A DNA stretch of 7,892 bases from Gammaproteobacteria bacterium. Its GTDB lineage: Bacteria; Pseudomonadota; Gammaproteobacteria; SZUA-229. A program made the translations under genes and the position numbers. The stretch lies in assembly GCA_026197015.1 (NCBI GenBank), contig JAPHRB010000130.1, forward strand, positions 1-7,892, written 5' to 3'. The notes beneath the pieces were generated by a model that worked only from the letters and a program-made list of their open reading frames with translations, was not told the origin of the DNA and ran no database searches. Shown here piece after piece: positions 6,728 through 7,892 of this stretch. Numbering within the stretch: position 1 is the first letter of the stretch; every line of letters begins with the position of its first letter.

Positions 6728-7117
6728 TTGGATAAAAATATGAAAATCCTTATTGTGGATGATTTTTCCACAATGCGGCGAATAATTAAAAATTTGCTGA
6801 GAGATCTGGGCTTTAATAATACTGATGAAGCAGATGATGGTCAGACCGGGCTTCCCAAACTTCAATCAGGTAATTTTGATTTTTTAGTTACTGACTGGAA
6901 TATGCCTGGAATGACGGGTATTGATTTATTACGTGCTGTTCGTGCAGATGAAAAATTAAAAACACTTCCGGTTTTAATGGTCACAGCTGAAGCCAAAAAA
7001 GAACAAATAGTGCTCGCCGCGCAGGAGGGCGTGAATGGCTATATTGTTAAACCGTTTACGGCGCAAACGCTTAAGGAAAAGATAGATAAAATATTTGAAC
7101 GAATAGAAGGTAAGTGA
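6728..7117 (+). CDS. cheY: CheY, chemotaxis response regulator
   Basis: CheY is a single-domain response regulator. Phosphorylated by CheA, it binds FliM in the motor switch and changes the direction of rotation. The 129-residue protein is one receiver domain with all key residues: acidic pocket Asp11 and Asp12, phospho-acceptor Asp56 in VTDWNMPGM, Thr86, Tyr105 and Lys108. These equal E. coli Asp12, Asp13, Asp57, Thr87, Tyr106 and Lys109. The sequence FSTMRRIIKNLLRDLGFNN is close to Pseudomonas, Shewanella and Vibrio flagellar CheY, so this is the motor-binding CheY rather than a generic receiver. The chosen start is TTG, giving MDKNMKILIVDD, because of a well-spaced GAGGA; starting at ATG 6740 (MKILIVDD) would still leave a complete domain. 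cheZ follows after 4 bp, so the two are surely co-transcribed. A 191-bp gap separates it from fliA. Confidence 0.97.
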   Translation: MDKNMKILIVDDFSTMRRIIKNLLRDLGFNNTDEADDGQTGLPKLQSGNFDFLVTDWNMPGMTGIDLLRAVRADEKLKTLPVLMVTAEAKKEQIVLAAQEGVNGYIVKPFTAQTLKEKIDKIFERIEGK

Positions 7118-7121
7118 ATTT

Positions 7122-7874
7122 ATGGATGCAACGCCTATTAATCGTGACCTTCTACTAGAAAAAGCACAGGCTCTGATAGCAAGCATTGAGTCATCAGAAA
7201 CCACTGATGAGCAGTTAGAGTCACAGATTGATGATATCAATAGCTTAAAAGATAATCACCTGTTTCAGGAACTGGGCAAGATGACCCGGGATATTCATGA
7301 CTCTATTATGCAATTTCGCATGGATTCACGTATTTCTGATCTGGCAGAAACCGATATACCTGATGCTAAGGATCGACTTGAGTATGTCATCACAATGACA
7401 GAAAAAGCCGCAAATACTGCCATGGGTGTTATTGAAGAAGGTAGCCCGGTGGCTGAAAAGCTGGGAACTCAGGCGAGTGTTTTAAAAGCACAGTGGCAAA
7501 AGTTCCGTAATCGCGAATTGTCTGTCGATGAATTACGTTCCATGGGACATGATGTGGAAGAGTATTTTGATGAGTCTGAAAGGATGATGTCGAAATTACT
7601 TTCTGGATTTACAGAAATTTTAATGGCACAGGATTTTCAGGATCTGACAGGGCAAATTATTCGACAGGTAATCAATTTAGTTAATGAAATTGAAACAAAT
7701 CTGGTTGAGCTCATAAAAATACAGGGAGAAACACAGGTAAAAGATGAGTCCAGGGAAAAACATGATGAAGCAAAAATACTTGATGGCCCTCAGGTTCCAG
7801 GAAAAGAAACAACAGATAATGTTATGAAAGGTCAGGATGACGTTGATGACTTACTAGCAAGCCTTGGCTTCTAG
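7122..7874 (+). CDS. cheZ: CheZ, CheY-phosphate phosphatase
   Basis: CheZ removes the phosphate from CheY-P, ending the motor-switching signal. It works as a dimer built on a long four-helix bundle. The 250-residue protein is mostly predicted helix and has the active-site segment AQDFQDLTGQIIRQV (169-183). Asp174 and Gln178 there correspond to E. coli Asp143 and the catalytic Gln147. A polar, charged linker (about 201-236) leads to the C-terminal CheY-binding peptide DDVDDLLASLGF (239-250), nearly identical to that of E. coli CheZ. It is somewhat longer than the enterobacterial protein (214), as in other polar flagellates. The ATG at 7122 has GAAGG 11 bases upstream, inside the end of cheY, so translation is likely coupled. 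Confidence 0.97.
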   Translation: MDATPINRDLLLEKAQALIASIESSETTDEQLESQIDDINSLKDNHLFQELGKMTRDIHDSIMQFRMDSRISDLAETDIPDAKDRLEYVITMTEKAANTAMGVIEEGSPVAEKLGTQASVLKAQWQKFRNRELSVDELRSMGHDVEEYFDESERMMSKLLSGFTEILMAQDFQDLTGQIIRQVINLVNEIETNLVELIKIQGETQVKDESREKHDEAKILDGPQVPGKETTDNVMKGQDDVDDLLASLGF

Positions 7875-7892
7875 TCATTATCCAGGAATTTA
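7875..7892 (+). other. Start of the gap after cheZ, with a possible ribosome binding site
   Basis: Only 18 bases follow the cheZ stop. AGGA at 7884-7887 could be the ribosome binding site of a gene starting just beyond the window. In related clusters that gene is cheA, but nothing here shows its identity. Confidence 0.2.

Noticed and set aside
1..7892. A previously undescribed system hidden among the genes
   Set aside because: Every sizeable reading frame is a well-known flagellar or chemotaxis gene in conserved order, and no gap is longer than 191 bases. Only the non-coding elements remain unexplained.

Overview
The window is a compact flagellar/chemotaxis cluster, all on the + strand: a fliR tail, then flhB, flhA, flhF, flhG (fleN), fliA, cheY and cheZ. 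Gene order and protein sequences match the conserved flhA-flhF-fleN-fliA-cheY-cheZ block of polarly flagellated Gammaproteobacteria such as Pseudomonas, Shewanella and Vibrio. FlhF, FlhG and CheZ together with the 28 kDa-class sigma factor point to a polar flagellum in a gammaproteobacterium with a moderately AT-rich genome. I cannot name a genus. No mobile elements, CRISPR arrays, RNA genes, broken genes or foreign-looking segments were seen.

Layout. Positions 1-37 hold the last codons of an upstream gene, probably fliR, whose stop overlaps the flhB start (TAATG). flhB (37-1200) and flhA (about 1261-3342) encode the two switch/gate components of the flagellar type III export apparatus. A 99-bp AT-rich gap with a possible sigma-70-type promoter leads to flhF (3442-4842), an SRP-family GTPase that sets the polar site. 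A 90-bp gap leads to flhG (4933-5787), the MinD-like ATPase that limits flagellar number. fliA (about 5811-6536) follows after a short gap. A 191-bp gap then holds a weak terminator-like hairpin, a possible promoter and a 12-bp A/T-rich inverted repeat. cheY (6728-7117, TTG start) and cheZ (7122-7874), 4 bp apart, encode the motor-binding response regulator and its phosphatase. The window ends just after cheZ; cheA would be the expected next gene.

How the genes work together. FliR, FlhA and FlhB belong to the export gate, and FlhB autocleavage helps switch export from rod/hook to filament substrates. FlhF and FlhG set the place and number of flagella. FliA drives late flagellar and chemotaxis genes, and CheY/CheZ set the direction of rotation.

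The coding content is ordinary and I see no new protein system. The most noteworthy points are non-coding or concern starts. A similar element (CAGAGAGT, 21-22 bases, AAACTCAA) occurs in both the flhF-flhG and fliA-cheY gaps. A hairpin lies upstream of cheY. Start-codon choices for flhA, flhG, fliA and cheY need care.
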